Source: Lamellibrachia satsuma
Taxonomy: Eukaryota; Annelida; Polychaeta; Sabellida; Siboglinidae
NCBI GenBank assembly: GCA_033239005.1
Contig: BSQZ01000022.1
Coordinates: forward strand, 2,978,501 to 3,042,500
DNA: 64,000 nucleotides
Direction of reading: 5' to 3'
The notes under the pieces were generated by a model that saw only the letters and a list, made by a program, of their open reading frames with translations, was not told the origin of the DNA and ran no database searches. How positions within the stretch are numbered: the first letter of the stretch is position 1; every line of letters starts with the position of its first letter. The translations under genes were made by a program, and so were the position numbers. This document shows, in pieces, positions 1 through 10,488 of the stretch.

Positions 1-170
1 GCGGAGACAGGAGGGAAGGAGAAGGGAGTGGGGGAGACGGGAGGGAAAACAACCGGAGTGAAGTAGAGGGGAGTAGGGGAGACAGGAGGGAAGGAGAAGG
101 GAGTGGGGGAGACGGAAGGGAAAACAACCGGAGTGAAGGAGAGGGGAGTGGGAGAGACAAGAGCAAAGGA
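1..170 (+). repeat. Purine-rich 75-bp tandem repeat at the start of LINE ORF1
   Basis: Two copies of a 75-bp G/A-rich unit start near positions 4 and 79. As 25 codons this encodes a low-complexity G/E/K/T-rich segment. The first copy carries TAG at 64-66 in the ORF1 frame where the second copy reads GAG, so ORF1 as called starts after that stop; an undamaged relative may begin further upstream. Confidence 0.75.
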
Positions 171-822
171 GTGGGAAGTGGGGGAGACAGGAGGGAAGGG
201 GTCAGGACAGAATGTGATGGAGGGGATCGAAAGGAAGAGTTATTCTGCAGCAGTGATAGAGGGGGTGAGGAAGAGAGCGAGGGTGTTTGTGGGGGATTCG
301 ATAGTTAGGAAGACCGACAGAGTCTTAAACAAGGGAGATGATGTGGTGGTCTGCTTGCCTGGAGCCAAAATAGAGGCGATAACTGAGAGGGTAAAAAACA
401 TCATAGGCTCGGGTAAGGGTGGATCTGTTTTAGTACACGTAGGGACAAATAACATAGAGAGGGAGGGTACAACTGCCATAGTTAGGAAATATAGGCAGTT
501 GGTCAGAACACTAAAACAGACGTGGGTTGAGCAGGTAATACTGTCAGGGATTTTACCTGTAATGGGCAGGAGGGGTCACAGATATCGAAATTGTCAGGGG
601 ATGGCAATTAACATGTTAGTCCAGAGGCTGTGTAGGGAAGAGGAAGTTGGATTTGTGGATTTATGGGGAAGTTTTGTTGGGAGGGCTGATATGTACATGA
701 AGGATGGGCTTCATTTAAGTGGAAAGGGGGCGGCAGTATTCGCGGACAAACTTTCAGCAGCAGTAGATAGCGACTTGGGTACAATGACAAATATTTTTGG
801 AAGTAAACATTCTTTAAACTAG
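103..822 (+). CDS. CR1 LINE ORF1, SGNH-type esterase
   Basis: A 239-residue frame. Residues 1-45 are low-complexity and repeat-derived. From about residue 58 it shows the SGNH/GDSL hydrolase blocks: G-D-S at 64-66 (Ser66 is the nucleophile candidate), G-T-N-N at 114-117 (the Asn block), and D-G-L-H-L at 201-205 (Asp201 and His204 as the remaining catalytic residues). All catalytic positions look intact. Esterase domains of this type are an established part of ORF1 in many CR1-clade LINEs, where they are thought to act with the ribonucleoprotein on lipids or membranes. The ATG at 103 is the first after an in-frame TAG at 64-66. The frame ends at TAG 820-822, directly after a TTTAAAC heptamer that can shift ribosomes into ORF2. 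It is a retrotransposon gene, not a host gene. Confidence 0.85.
   Translation: MGETEGKTTGVKERGVGETRAKEWEVGETGGKGSGQNVMEGIERKSYSAAVIEGVRKRARVFVGDSIVRKTDRVLNKGDDVVVCLPGAKIEAITERVKNIIGSGKGGSVLVHVGTNNIEREGTTAIVRKYRQLVRTLKQTWVEQVILSGILPVMGRRGHRYRNCQGMAINMLVQRLCREEEVGFVDLWGSFVGRADMYMKDGLHLSGKGAAVFADKLSAAVDSDLGTMTNIFGSKHSLN
813..822 (+). other. Candidate -1 ribosomal frameshift site between LINE ORF1 and ORF2
   Basis: In the ORF1 frame the last codons read TCT TTA AAC TAG. Positions 813-819 therefore form T_TTA_AAC, the classic X_XXY_YYZ heptamer in the correct phase, with the zero-frame UAG immediately after. A shift of -1 continues at CTA (819-821) and enters ORF2, whose frame is open from 807. 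ORF2 has no ATG before its nuclease motifs: its first in-frame ATG lies after the conserved LNARSI segment. I did not find a convincing downstream pseudoknot by eye. Termination-reinitiation is the alternative. Confidence 0.6.
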
Positions 823-3512
823 AAGTGCAGGGGGGTTACCTAGAGGTGTCTCAAGCAGAACAAGAGGCCACTATCACAAATAAACCAATATCAAATCATC
901 CGAAAAACATCTCTGAAAAAGGTTATAGATGCGTATGTTTAAATGCAAGGAGCATAATAAATAAGAAAAACGAATTAAACATTATGGTAGAAGATATTGA
1001 CCCTCACATAATTGGTATAACTGAATCATGGGCCAACACAGATATAACAGATGCTGAATTAGGACTGACAGGATACGTAATGTTTAGGAAAGATCGAATA
1101 GGAAGAAGGGGCGGGGGAGTTATTTTATATGTTAAAGAATCTACTCAGGCTTATGAAATAAAACTAGAAAGGGAAGCAGATTGCGATGAAGCTGTTTGGT
1201 GCAAAATTGTTTCAGGAAATTCAAAATTAACTGTTGGATTAGTTTACCGAAGTCCAAACATAAACGAAGAGGACAACACAAAAATAAAAAATGCTATAAA
1301 GGAAGTTAGTAAAAGGGAATGTATCATAATGGGAGATTTTCACCATGGACACATACAATGGAATTCTCTAGAGAGCACAGGGATTGAGGGTCAACAATTT
1401 CTATGTTTAATCCAGGATAGCTTTCTTACTCAGCACGTACTAGAACCAACCAGGGGAGAAAATGTATTAGATATAGTTTTGTCATCTCAAAAAGAATTAG
1501 TGGCCAATGTAAAAATATTTGAACCATTGGGTAATAGTGACCATAATCAAATACATTTTGACATCAATGTAAAATCAGAAAGTAAAAATAAGAAAATGTA
1601 CAAGAGAAACTTCCACAAAGGTAACTACAAAGATATGAGAAAATACTTAGCACAGCTAGATTGGAATAACATGCTGATGAATAAGACCGCAATTGAATGT
1701 TGGAATATTCTAAAATATGAAATTGAGAGTATCATTGATAAATTTGTTCCCTTCCGAAAACAAGGAAAACGGTGTAGAAAGAAACACTTGTCAAAAGAGG
1801 CAATTAGAAAAATAATGCTAAAACAAACTATGTGGAGGGTTTATAGGCGTACCAGAAAGGAAGAAGACTATGCAAAATACAAAGAGGCACTTAATGCAGC
1901 TACAACTGAAATTAGACAATCTAAAAGAAGCTATGAGCAAAAACTGGCATGTAACATAAAAAATGACAGCAAGAGTTTTTATGCATATGTCAGGAGTAAA
2001 CAAAACGTACAAGACAAGGTTGGACCTCTAGAAGAGAGTGCTGGAAATATAATATCACAGGGGTTTTTAATGGCGGAAGACCTAAATGGTTACTTCAGTT
2101 CAGTGTTTATCAAAGAAGATATTAGTTCATTACCAGTTGCTGATGCTAAATTTCAGGGGGCTAAATCTGACTATTTAGGACCGTTAGTTGTAACTCCAGA
2201 ATTGGTAGCTAGGAAAATAAAGGCAATGAAGGATAACAAATCACCGGGAGTGGATGGGATTCCTCCAAAATTACTAATGGAAACAGTAGATCAAATCAGT
2301 ATACCACTTGCAAGAGTATTCAACTTGTCATTAAAAGAGGGAGTTGTTCCGTTTGAATGGAAAGAAGCAAACATCATACCATTATTTAAAAAGGGTTCGA
2401 GAAATAAGTCAGAGAATTACAGACCAGTGAGTTTAACGTCAGTGATTTGTAAATTATTAGAAAGGTTAATTAAAGACCATATGGTGGACTTCCTCGTTAA
2501 GCATAAAATATTAAATTCATCTCAACATGGATTCCTTAAACAATGGCTGACTGACAGAAGACAACGAGTTGTAGTAGATGGAGAAGTTTCAAATTGGAAA
2601 TCGGTTTTGAGTGGGGTACCTCAAGGATCAGTATTAGGACCTATATTATTCTTAATTTATATCAATGACTTGGACGACAGTATAACAAGTAACGTACTGA
2701 AATTTGCGGACGACACAAAACTGTTTAGAAAGGTTAATACTGATGGTGATAAACAACATTTACAAAACGATCTAGACAGATTAGTGAAATGGTCTGAGAA
2801 ATGGCAGATGCTGTTCAATTTTGGGAAATGTAAATGCCTACATACAGGACATGGGAACTTGAATGTAAACTATAAAATGGGAGCTACTGTTCTTGGTACT
2901 ACTGTAAAAGAAAAGGACTTAGGAGTTACAATAAGCGCTGATATGAAAGTTTCAGAGCAGTGTGGTATTGCAGCTTCAAAGGGTAATCAAATTCTTGGAT
3001 TGATTAGAAGAAACATAACATACAAGGGAAAACAGTTAATTATACCTCTTTATAAAGCAATAGTTAGACCTCATTTAGAATACTGTATACAAGCATGGAG
3101 ACCATATCGTAAGAAGGATATAGATACGCTTGAACGCATACAAAGGAGAGCAACTAAAATGATTCCAGAACTTAGAGACCTTAGTTATGAAGAACGCCTG
3201 AAAGAATGTGGTTTAACAACTCTAGAGACAAGGAGGTTAAGAGGAGATCAGATTGAAGTCTTTAAGATATTGAATGGGTATGAAAATATTGATAGAAATA
3301 TGTTTTTCTCACTCAAGAAGGATAGCAGAACTAGAGGACATGAGGTAAAATTAGTAAAGGATCAATGTAGATTGGACATCAGGAAGCACTCGTTCTCACA
3401 GAGGACAATAAATGAATGGAACAAACTGTCTACAGATTGTGTAACTGCTAGCAGCGTGAATATGTTTAAAAACAAGGTTGACACATATATCAGGAGGGCG
3501 GGTTATAAGTAG
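819..3512 (+). CDS. CR1 LINE ORF2, endonuclease and reverse transcriptase (inactive copy)
   Basis: About 897 codons in the -1 frame relative to ORF1. Numbering from 825, an APE-type endonuclease spans roughly residues 35-255: the LNARSI block, the ESWA block, G-D-F near 170 and N-S-D-H near 238. The reverse transcriptase follows: the SPGVDGIPP and NYRPVSLTS blocks, G-V-P-Q-G-S, and F-A-D-D-T near residue 626, with a C-terminal tail containing the W-N-K-L block. Two defects are visible. Near 2530 the frame passes from QHGF straight to LKQWLTDRRQR, so about 70 residues of the family are absent, including RT motif A with its catalytic aspartate. The nuclease motif reads GDFH where the family has GDFN, replacing the active-site asparagine. 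No stop codon interrupts the frame, which suggests a young, internally deleted copy. Confidence 0.9.
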   Translation, partial: LEVQGGYLEVSQAEQEATITNKPISNHPKNISEKGYRCVCLNARSIINKKNELNIMVEDIDPHIIGITESWANTDITDAELGLTGYVMFRKDRIGRRGGGVILYVKESTQAYEIKLEREADCDEAVWCKIVSGNSKLTVGLVYRSPNINEEDNTKIKNAIKEVSKRECIIMGDFHHGHIQWNSLESTGIEGQQFLCLIQDSFLTQHVLEPTRGENVLDIVLSSQKELVANVKIFEPLGNSDHNQIHFDINVKSESKNKKMYKRNFHKGNYKDMRKYLAQLDWNNMLMNKTAIECWNILKYEIESIIDKFVPFRKQGKRCRKKHLSKEAIRKIMLKQTMWRVYRRTRKEEDYAKYKEALNAATTEIRQSKRSYEQKLACNIKNDSKSFYAYVRSKQNVQDKVGPLEESAGNIISQGFLMAEDLNGYFSSVFIKEDISSLPVADAKFQGAKSDYLGPLVVTPELVARKIKAMKDNKSPGVDGIPPKLLMETVDQISIPLARVFNLSLKEGVVPFEWKEANIIPLFKKGSRNKSENYRPVSLTSVICKLLERLIKDHMVDFLVKHKILNSSQHGFLKQWLTDRRQRVVVDGEVSNWKSVLSGVPQGSVLGPILFLIYINDLDDSITSNVLKFADDTKLFRKVNTDGDKQHLQNDLDRLVKWSEKWQMLFNFGKCKCLHTGHGNLNVNYKMGATVLGTTVKEKDLGVTISADMKVSEQCGIAASKGNQILGLIRRNITYKGKQLIIPLYKAIVRPHLEYCIQAWRPYRKKDIDTLERIQRRATKMIPELRDLSYEERLKECGLTTLETRRLRGDQIEVFKILNGYENIDRNMFFSLKKDSRTRGHEVKLVKDQCRLDIRKHSFSQRTINEWNKLSTDCVTASSVNMFKNKVDTYIRRAGYK

Positions 3513-3669
3513 GTGAACATTGTTGGACTCTCGATAAGCCAATGGCTTCCTTGTCCACTTGCCATCTGGGCCTTTGGCTTGGATGGCAAATCTTGTTAAA
3601 TCTTGTTAAATATGTTGAATTGCACGTGCTAGGCTTGGTCGAAGTGGCGGTTGAGGCATAGCTGTGAAT

Positions 3670-3905
3670 GTTCAGCCCGATGATGATCAAGTTCTTTTTT
3701 CCAAATTCTGCTCTAAGTCATTCACTTGTACCTCCAGCTTGGATATACGCTCATCTTTTGCTTTTATCAGATCCAACAACTTGGTAATTCATTTGTCTGT
3801 CGCTGCATTTTTCAAACGAATTGCAGAGGAAATCAAGTGAATGGCGAATTTCATCCATCTCGGATGCAGTCTGTTTTGATTCTTTCAAGGTTAGCATGTG
3901 GTTTG
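3670..3905 (-). pseudogene. LINE ORF1 relic with coiled coil
   Basis: Read on the minus strand, 3780 to about 3690 encodes a leucine-zipper-like helix (LLDLIKAKDERISKLEVQ followed by VNDLEQNLEKR). After a one-base slip in an A run it continues NLIIIGLNIHSYA. The order coiled coil, D-L-E-Q, then N-L-I-I-x-G-L is typical of LINE ORF1 RNA-binding proteins. The upstream part has stop codons. It abuts the 3' end of the CR1 element, either by insertion next to an older LINE or by chance nesting. Confidence 0.6.
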
Positions 3906-3936
3906 TTGCTCTGGCTTAACTTGTGTGGTTTGCCTA

Positions 3937-4117
3937 GAATCGTCCAGGCATGACGGATTGTTGTTCTGCTTGATGTTCCGAGCGCAGCACAATGGTTTGG
4001 TAATTACCGCCTCAGTAGACTGTGGTGCTCTGATGGACAATCATGCATGATGATGGTTTAAATAGAATTGTCCAGGCATGACGGGTCACTGTTCTGCTCG
4101 ATGGTCGCACAATGGTT
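3937..4117 (+). repeat. Diverged direct repeat of about 55 bp
   Basis: A segment starting AGAATCGTCCAGGCATGACG near 3937 recurs near 4064 with substitutions and a small deletion. It lies at the left end of the Penelope-like element and may be part of its terminal repeat region. Confidence 0.6.
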
Positions 4118-4335
4118 CAGTGCACCAATGTCATGGGACACAAGCTGGAGCAGGACTGGTGGGAGCTCCTGGCCAACATCTCGGTTCAATGTAGGGTTAA
4201 ATTTTGCAGTTACCCCACAGAGCCTCTCCATAAATGATCTGATAACGGCAACATAATCGGCAAGAAAAACACAGGGCCAGTAGGTTGAGAAGTGATGTGA
4301 CTAAAGCCGTGATGAAACACAGAGCCAAGGAGAAG

Positions 4336-4425
4336 AGATCCAACATATCACTGGAAGAGATCTAACATATCACTGGAAGAGATCCAACATATCACTGGAA
4401 GAGATCCAACATATCACTGGAAGAG
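4336..4425 (+). repeat. 22-bp tandem repeat, 4 copies
   Basis: Four near-identical 22-bp units (core CCAACATATCACTGGAAGAG) just before the Penelope-like RT coding region. Confidence 0.85.
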
Positions 4426-5880
4426 AGGAAAGCACTTAAAACTTTACATAGTGACAATACGATGAAGATTCTACCAGCAGACAAGGGTAGAGCAACAGTG
4501 ATTCTGAAGGCCACAGAATACGACAATAAGTTTGCAGGTTTATTAGGAGATGACACCACCCACAAGAAATTGGAAAAGGATCCCACTAAAGTGTACAAAA
4601 GTATAAACTAATCAACACCATGAAAGAGTGGAAAAGAACCAAGACGATCTCAGATGCCCTATACTACAGTATCTACCTACATCAGAAGCAGTCCCAAAAT
4701 TCTAAGGATTGCCTAAGGTCCACAAGAACAATGTACAATTAAAACCTATAGTATCAAGTATAGGCAGTATAACATACAAGACGGCAAAGTTCCTAGCCAG
4801 CATCCACTAGTTGGAAAAACAGAACACATTTTGTGAAAAGCAGCACACAATTTGTATCGAAGTCCCACCAGGGAAAAAATTGTGTCCTTTGATGTGACAG
4901 CCCTGTTCACTAGTATCCCAGTGACAGAGGCGGTATCAGTGATTAAGGACCAACTAAACCAGGATACAACACTGAAAGACAGATGTGAACTATCAGTAAA
5001 CTAGATCACCACACTGCTGAAATCTGTCTGAACACCACAAATTTCATTTATGATGGAGTGGTCTACAAACAGAAGAAGGGACATCCGTATGTTCACCGGT
5101 CTCTCCGATAGTGGCAAACCTATACATGGAACATTTTGAAGAAAGAGCCATCAGAGAAGCACCTCGTCCTCCAGACATATGGTTGAGGTATATAGATGAC
5201 ACATTCACAGTGTTACAAGAGAGCGAAGTAGAACATTTCACACTCCATCTGAACTCAATGGATGAGAACATTAAGTTCACGGTAGAACCAGAACAGGAAA
5301 ATACGTTAGCCTTTCTAGACACATGTATGTGCCTGAAAGATGATGGATCAACCAAGGTTAAAATATATCGGAAAGCAACCCACACAGACCATGCAGTATT
5401 TGAACTGGGATTCTAACCACCACTCCAAGGGGCAGAAAACCTGGTAACAGAAGAGGAGGACAAGAACACAGAGGTGGACCACATCAAGAAAGTGCTGAGA
5501 GCAAACGGTTACAAAACTTGGATGTTTAACACCACGCAACCAACGAGAAGGAAGGAGAACACCACCACAGAAACCAGAAGAAGACAACATGCCCTACATT
5601 AGTAAACTATCAGAACAATTAGCAAAGAATTTCAAGTCCCATCCCAGTTTACCACAAACCTATCAACACCCTGAGGTCAATGTTGGTACACCAAAAAGAC
5701 TGAACAGCAAAGGCAGCAAAGTGTGGGGTAGTATATGACATACAATGCCCAGAATGTGACCAACACTATATAGGATAAACAGCCAGAACACTTGGTACAA
5801 GAATCAAAGAACATCTATCTTGTCGCCAACCCCTATCAACTATAAGTGAACACAAACTGAACATACTTTTTTAGGCCATC
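4424..5880 (+). pseudogene. Penelope-like polyprotein remnant (RT plus GIY-YIG)
   Basis: Pieces in order: 4424-4610 encodes the N-terminal block with MKILPADKGRATVIL, diagnostic of Penelope-like RT; 4880-4940 encodes VSFDVTALFTSIPV, RT motif A with its aspartate; 5040-5110 is frameshifted in the region of the G-S-P-x-S-P block; 5111-5416 gives ANLYMEHFEE, RYIDDTF (motif C) and the FLDT...YRKATHTD block. At 5724-5860 the frame reads CGVVYDIQCPECDQHYIG, then a TAA, then TARTLGTRIKEH, a GIY-YIG nuclease with a metal-binding-like Cys pair. Multiple stops and shifts show it is not functional. Confidence 0.85.
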
Positions 5881-6189
5881 ATTGTTCCATGAAAGTGTTC
5901 CACGAAACACATTAAAATTCTAGACCATGAGGAGAACTGGCACAGGAGGAAAATAAAGGTGGTGATTAACATCCACAGAGAGAAACCTACGCTGAACCGA
6001 GACGTTGGCCAGGAGCTCCCACCAGTCCTGCTCCAGCTTGTGTCACATGACATTGCTCATGTGACACATCTGTAACTTCAGTCTGCTGAAGAAGACAGCG
6101 GGATGCGGTCAAAATATTCAGATCAAATACCAAGTTTCTTGAGAGGTAATTATGTTTAACAACAAATATTTGTCTTTGAAAAGAATAAG

Positions 6190-6333
6190 AACAGACAGTA
6201 CATTATACGTAGAACAGACAGTACATTATACGTAGAACAGACAGTACATTATACGTAGAACAGACAGTACATTATACGTTGAACAGACAGTACATTATAT
6301 GTAGAACAGACAGTACATTATACGTAGAACAGC
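6190..6333 (+). repeat. 23-bp tandem repeat, 6 copies
   Basis: Six nearly perfect 23-bp units (core ACAGACAGTACATTATACGT) just downstream of the Penelope-like element. Confidence 0.95.
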
Positions 6334-6945
6334 AGAAGAAATTCAAAGTATATTTTGTTCATTAAACAAAGTAGCTTATTAAGAATACTCTGACAATAAT
6401 TAATGATTGGTATTATGGAGTTTTTAAATTGTTTGAGAGCTGACATATGTATCTGTATGTATTAGGAACATGTGTTAGTTTACCAAGTGCTGTTGGAGTA
6501 TTGCTAAGAGACTACTTTTGTACACCACGGTTATTCAAAGATGCATGGATGTTATTTAATATTGCAATTGTTCACAGTTAATTCTTTTTAAGTCAGTGAT
6601 CTCTTAGGTCTGTTTCTTTACTAGTTATTCTGCATGTCGCTTGATGAAATCGCTTCTTGAGAAACCCATCAGATTTTTAGTTTAAAAAGAAAGAAAACAG
6701 ATCAAACATCAGGCTTTCAGTGGAACTGCTGAAAATTATGATTTTGGTCATAAAACATTAAATAAAATTATAAGAAAATTCTGACTCTTAATAATATATG
6801 CATTTTAAAGTTTTATTTCAACCAGTAATGTTTTTGAAATTGATATTATGTAATTTATGCATTTTAAATAGTGAAATGTGAAGTTTACGTCCATAACATT
6901 CAGAGATGTACGCCCATAACAGGAAAAGTCTATGTCCATAACAAA
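6334..6945. other. AT-rich non-coding stretch
   Basis: No coding signal, RNA gene or element boundary seen. Confidence 0.5.
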
Positions 6946-7412
6946 TTACACATGAACCAGTGACCTAGATACTAGCAGGAAGTGAATTAATTTCCACTTA
7001 ATTTGGAAGCGTAAAGTCTAGAGTACAAACACATAGTTTTGTTATATTTTTATGACTTTTCGAAATGTTTGAAGCAACATTCAAAAATCATTTTCTCTGA
7101 GTACGTCCATAATGGGGCTATTTTTAGAACAGTCCTCAAAAATGAGTAAAGCTGGAGGGCTATCATTTGGCATGTTAATAGTACTAGTTACGTTACACAA
7201 CACCTATGACCTAGAAACTAGCAGCAATTGAATTAATTTCTACTTTATTTGGAAGCTTAAAGTCTAGTGTTCAAAAACACACAGTTTGGCTATATTTTTA
7301 TGCGTTCATACTTCACAGAGTTTTTGAAATGTGAAAAAGCAACATTCAAAAATAACACTCCTCAAAAATGAGTAAAGCTGGATGGCTATCATTTTGGTAT
7401 GTTAATAGTACT
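6946..7412 (+). repeat. Diverged tandem duplication, about 230-bp unit
   Basis: Two adjacent units, 6946-7187 and 7191-7412, share blocks in the same order: GACCTAGA.ACTAGCAG, GAATTAATTTC, AAGCAACATTCAAAAAT, and CCTCAAAAATGAGTAAAGCT followed by TGTTAATAGTACTAG. Indels separate the blocks, so this is an old duplication. No coding function seen. Confidence 0.75.
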
Positions 7413-7994
7413 AGGTAGGTCACACATTATGCCCATTTTAATACTATAATACAGCTATATCAATTGTGCTGTGTTGCATGTCTTATAAAGTGTCCAAAAT
7501 GTTCTGAAATGTGCATCCATAATGCCGGAAGTGCCCTTTTATAGCATACTGAATCACACAGGTCAATATGAATACATGTAGCCCCTGAGTTCCCTCATTA
7601 CAGCATAACACAGGTTACCCAAAACAACCACCGGAGTCCCTGGTGAATAATCTAAAACTACATAACTGGTTGATTCGCATTCTTTACTTTGAATTAAAAG
7701 AGATTTGTTGATAAACTGTTTGTTGAATAACAGTGTATCCACAACAACATGTGCCCAGTTCTAGCCTACAAAATATTTAAAGAATTATTGTATCACCAAA
7801 AATTCATCACAGTGATCACACAAACACTAAGCTTTACAGATATGGAACAAAAGTCACAATGCTAGCCCCAGAATGCAAAAGTCGGTCAATCTGACATTAA
7901 AATCACTTTGAACGTGATCGAGTATGCACTAGCGTAACAAGATGTTAGCAACTAAAAAGCAGTGTGCTGCAGCATGTTAAAACTTGTAATGTCA

Positions 7995-8026
<32 letters not shown>

Positions 8027-9920
8027 GCATCTACAACATCAAAGGAAATTTAAACCACATTTTGTGAAAGTCTTTCAACTTTCGACATATTTCCCATCTG
8101 GCAATTAAAAATATACTATTTTGGTAGGTTTTTCTGTGGACCATCTCGGTTAATTAAGGAACTAAGCAAGTACTGATCAGACTGGATCAGAACCTGAGGC
8201 TGAATCCAACCAAACAGTGCAGATTGAGCTAATTCAAAGACACATCCGTGACGGGAATGCGAGAAGTACTAAAGAAACAAAGACTGTCTCAGTCTATTTG
8301 AATGCTTGAGGCACGTAACGCCATCCTAGGCTATGATGAAAGCAAGCATTGACATGCTGACATGCTCACTGAAATATGAACTTGTTTCAAAGGTGACATG
8401 GCCGATAACACCAAAGATGATATGATATGACTGCTTGTTGAAATACGACCACTCCTGGTTTTTTCAGACAAGTGACAAGTAGGATTTTCATTGTGCGTAA
8501 GCTACTAAAAGCTTACTCAACATAACAACTTGCAAGCACAATTTAGCAATATTTTTGGTGCATCAACTTCTATGTTTTGAATGAAAACGCAACCATCACG
8601 CACACAATTCATGGCTGGACACAAGCGTTGTTTGTTTGTGGTGGTTTTACTTGAACGAGCAACACTGTATATTAAAGTCTCTGACTGCAGGTACTACCAT
8701 AGCAAAGGTCTTACTGGCACTTTGTGATACTCCAGCTTTCTTTGTATTTTTTGTGTGTATAAATACGTGCGTATGAGCATGCATATGCATTATTGTCATT
8801 AGAAATGTACTTAACTTGTTCTTGTTATTTGTTATTAACTCATTTTCAATGTTTCAATATAAGTTAACTTAATAGTTGTGTTAAAAAATTGTGTAATCAT
8901 ATCGTATATGTAATTTTGGTATTTGTTTGTTCATACTTGATACTTACTGCCGTCATACCAGGTACTAGTATTCATGTACAGGTGCAGGATTTAAATTCTT
9001 CTTCCTTGCAAATACTAGCCTCCTGTCCTGTACTGTATTGTACTGTACTGTACTGTACTGTACTGTACTGTACTGTACTGTACAATCCTGTACTGTAATA
9101 ATATGCTACATGCAACGCAGCAGATGGAAGCAGATAAAAAAATTGCTAACAACGAGTGAGATCAATAATTTACAATGCAGTATGCAGTTGTGAGCCTCGT
9201 GTGAATCAGATTGGTCATTCATCTTAGTGTTAGTTCATGAAGAAGGCATGTTGTGGCTGGCAGTGACCACGACAACTGTTTGCTAAGAGGGTGGATTACC
9301 ACCTCTAAATGTCCACTACTCATTCTCCCCTTTGTAGTTTAGTCAGACTGCTAACTCCAGATTATACCATTGCAGGCTGTCTGACTTGAGTCACCAAATT
9401 TATTTAGAAGAAGACTCAGCTAGTAATCCCTTGTGTGAATAACAAAGGCATTCTATGGCTAACTGGTGTATGAATGACCCTTGCAATGTGGGATTCCAAA
9501 CAGCAGGGTTATGACCTGAACTGGTAAATAGTACAACTTTTTGCTTAAGGTGGGTATCAATTAGGAGTATCTGACTGGAAAAAGCTGTCTTTCGAAGGGA
9601 AGCCTTCGTGGCTTCACTGCAGCAAAAGTGCATAAAAGTGGCCCAAGGTTTGCCATTTCACCAAATCAAAATGAAGCGACAACACTGTTACTATAAACTC
9701 AACTAATGTCAATCCATCTGTGAAGGTTTCATAGCCAGAAAGAGAACAGTTCAAGCATACAAAATGTCACATAATGTTTAACAATAAATATTTACTATAT
9801 TGAAATATATACAATATTTAATAGTGTATGAACCAATTGAAAATTTGTGTAGCAGGCCTAAAACAAATATTTTTCTCAGCGGAATGGATTTTATTACATT
9901 GACAAGACAATATTAATCTC
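7413..9920. other. AT-rich non-coding DNA with two simple repeats
   Basis: A (TA)n run occupies 7999-8026 and a pentamer array (TGTAC)n occupies about 9029-9082. Short ORFs have no recognisable domains. Nothing else supportable. Confidence 0.6.
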
Positions 9921-9921
9921 A

Positions 9922-10488
9922 TATTAAGCATAATTACCTCTCAAGAAACTTTGTGTTCTTTCTGAATATTTCGACTGCATCTCCCAGTCTTCTTCAGCAG
10001 ACTGAAGTTATGGATGTGTCACATGAACAATGTCATGTGACACAAGGTGGAGTAGGACTGGTGGGAGCTCCTGGCCAACGTCTCGGTTCACCGTAGGTTT
10101 CTTTGTGTGGATGTTAATCGCCTCCTTTATTTTTCTCCTGTGCCAGTTCTCCTCATGGTCTAGAATGTTAACGTCCTTCATAAAGCACAGGCCATCAGTG
10201 CTCTATGAAGGCCGTTAACATTCTAGACACGAGGAGAACTGGCCCAGGAGAAAAATAAAGGAGGCAATTAACATCCACAGAAAGAAACCTACGTTGGCCA
10301 GGAGCTCCCACCAGTCCTACTCCAACTTGTGTCACATGACATTGTTCATGTGACACATCCATAACTTCAGTCTGCTGAAGAAGACTGCGAGATGCAGTCA
10401 AAATATTCAGAAAGAACACGAAGTTTCTTGAGAGGTAATTATGCTTAATATTAATAACCAAGAAACCGGATCATCTATCCATTCAAGG
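9922..10488. mobile_element. Fold-back (palindromic) Penelope-derived insertion with 13-bp target duplication
   Basis: Two arms, about 9921-10196 and 10200-10451, are reverse complements apart from small indels (the right arm lacks about 13 bp) with only a few bases between them. Each arm matches the 3' terminal part of the Penelope-like element at 5940-6150. The whole is flanked by a 13-bp direct repeat, AATATTAATCTCA, at 9909-9921 and 10489-10501, which marks it as one insertion event. It has no coding capacity; short ORFs here are shadows of the arms. Confidence 0.85.

Larger units (their letters stand above)
1..3610 (+). mobile_element. CR1-type non-LTR retrotransposon, 5' end beyond the window
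   Basis: Two consecutive reading frames, an SGNH-esterase-like ORF1 and an endonuclease plus reverse transcriptase ORF2, give the layout known for CR1-clade LINEs. The 3' UTR is short (3513 to about 3610) and ends in two copies of a 10-bp AAATCTTGTT-type repeat, consistent with the short repeated tails of this clade. Related 3' ends occur antisense at 36380-36610 and 49137-49337, and a longer diverged relative lies antisense at 53630-56135, so this family has been active at this locus several times. The left boundary is not visible. The copy is probably dead: ORF2 lacks an RT block and has a changed nuclease residue (see the ORF2 entry). Confidence 0.9.
4064..6160 (+). mobile_element. Penelope-like element with RT and GIY-YIG endonuclease, degenerate
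   Basis: The body encodes the two hallmarks of canonical Penelope-like retroelements, a telomerase-like RT with an R-Y-I-D-D-T core and a C-terminal GIY-YIG nuclease. The ends are in inverted orientation: about 60 bp at 4128-4190 is the reverse complement of about 5995-6056 with very few differences, as expected of the inverted terminal repeat arrangement of this group. The right end continues with a segment ending in GAGAGGTAATTATG that recurs in the fold-back insertion at 9922-10488. Frame-breaking changes are frequent, so this copy is inactive. Confidence 0.85.
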
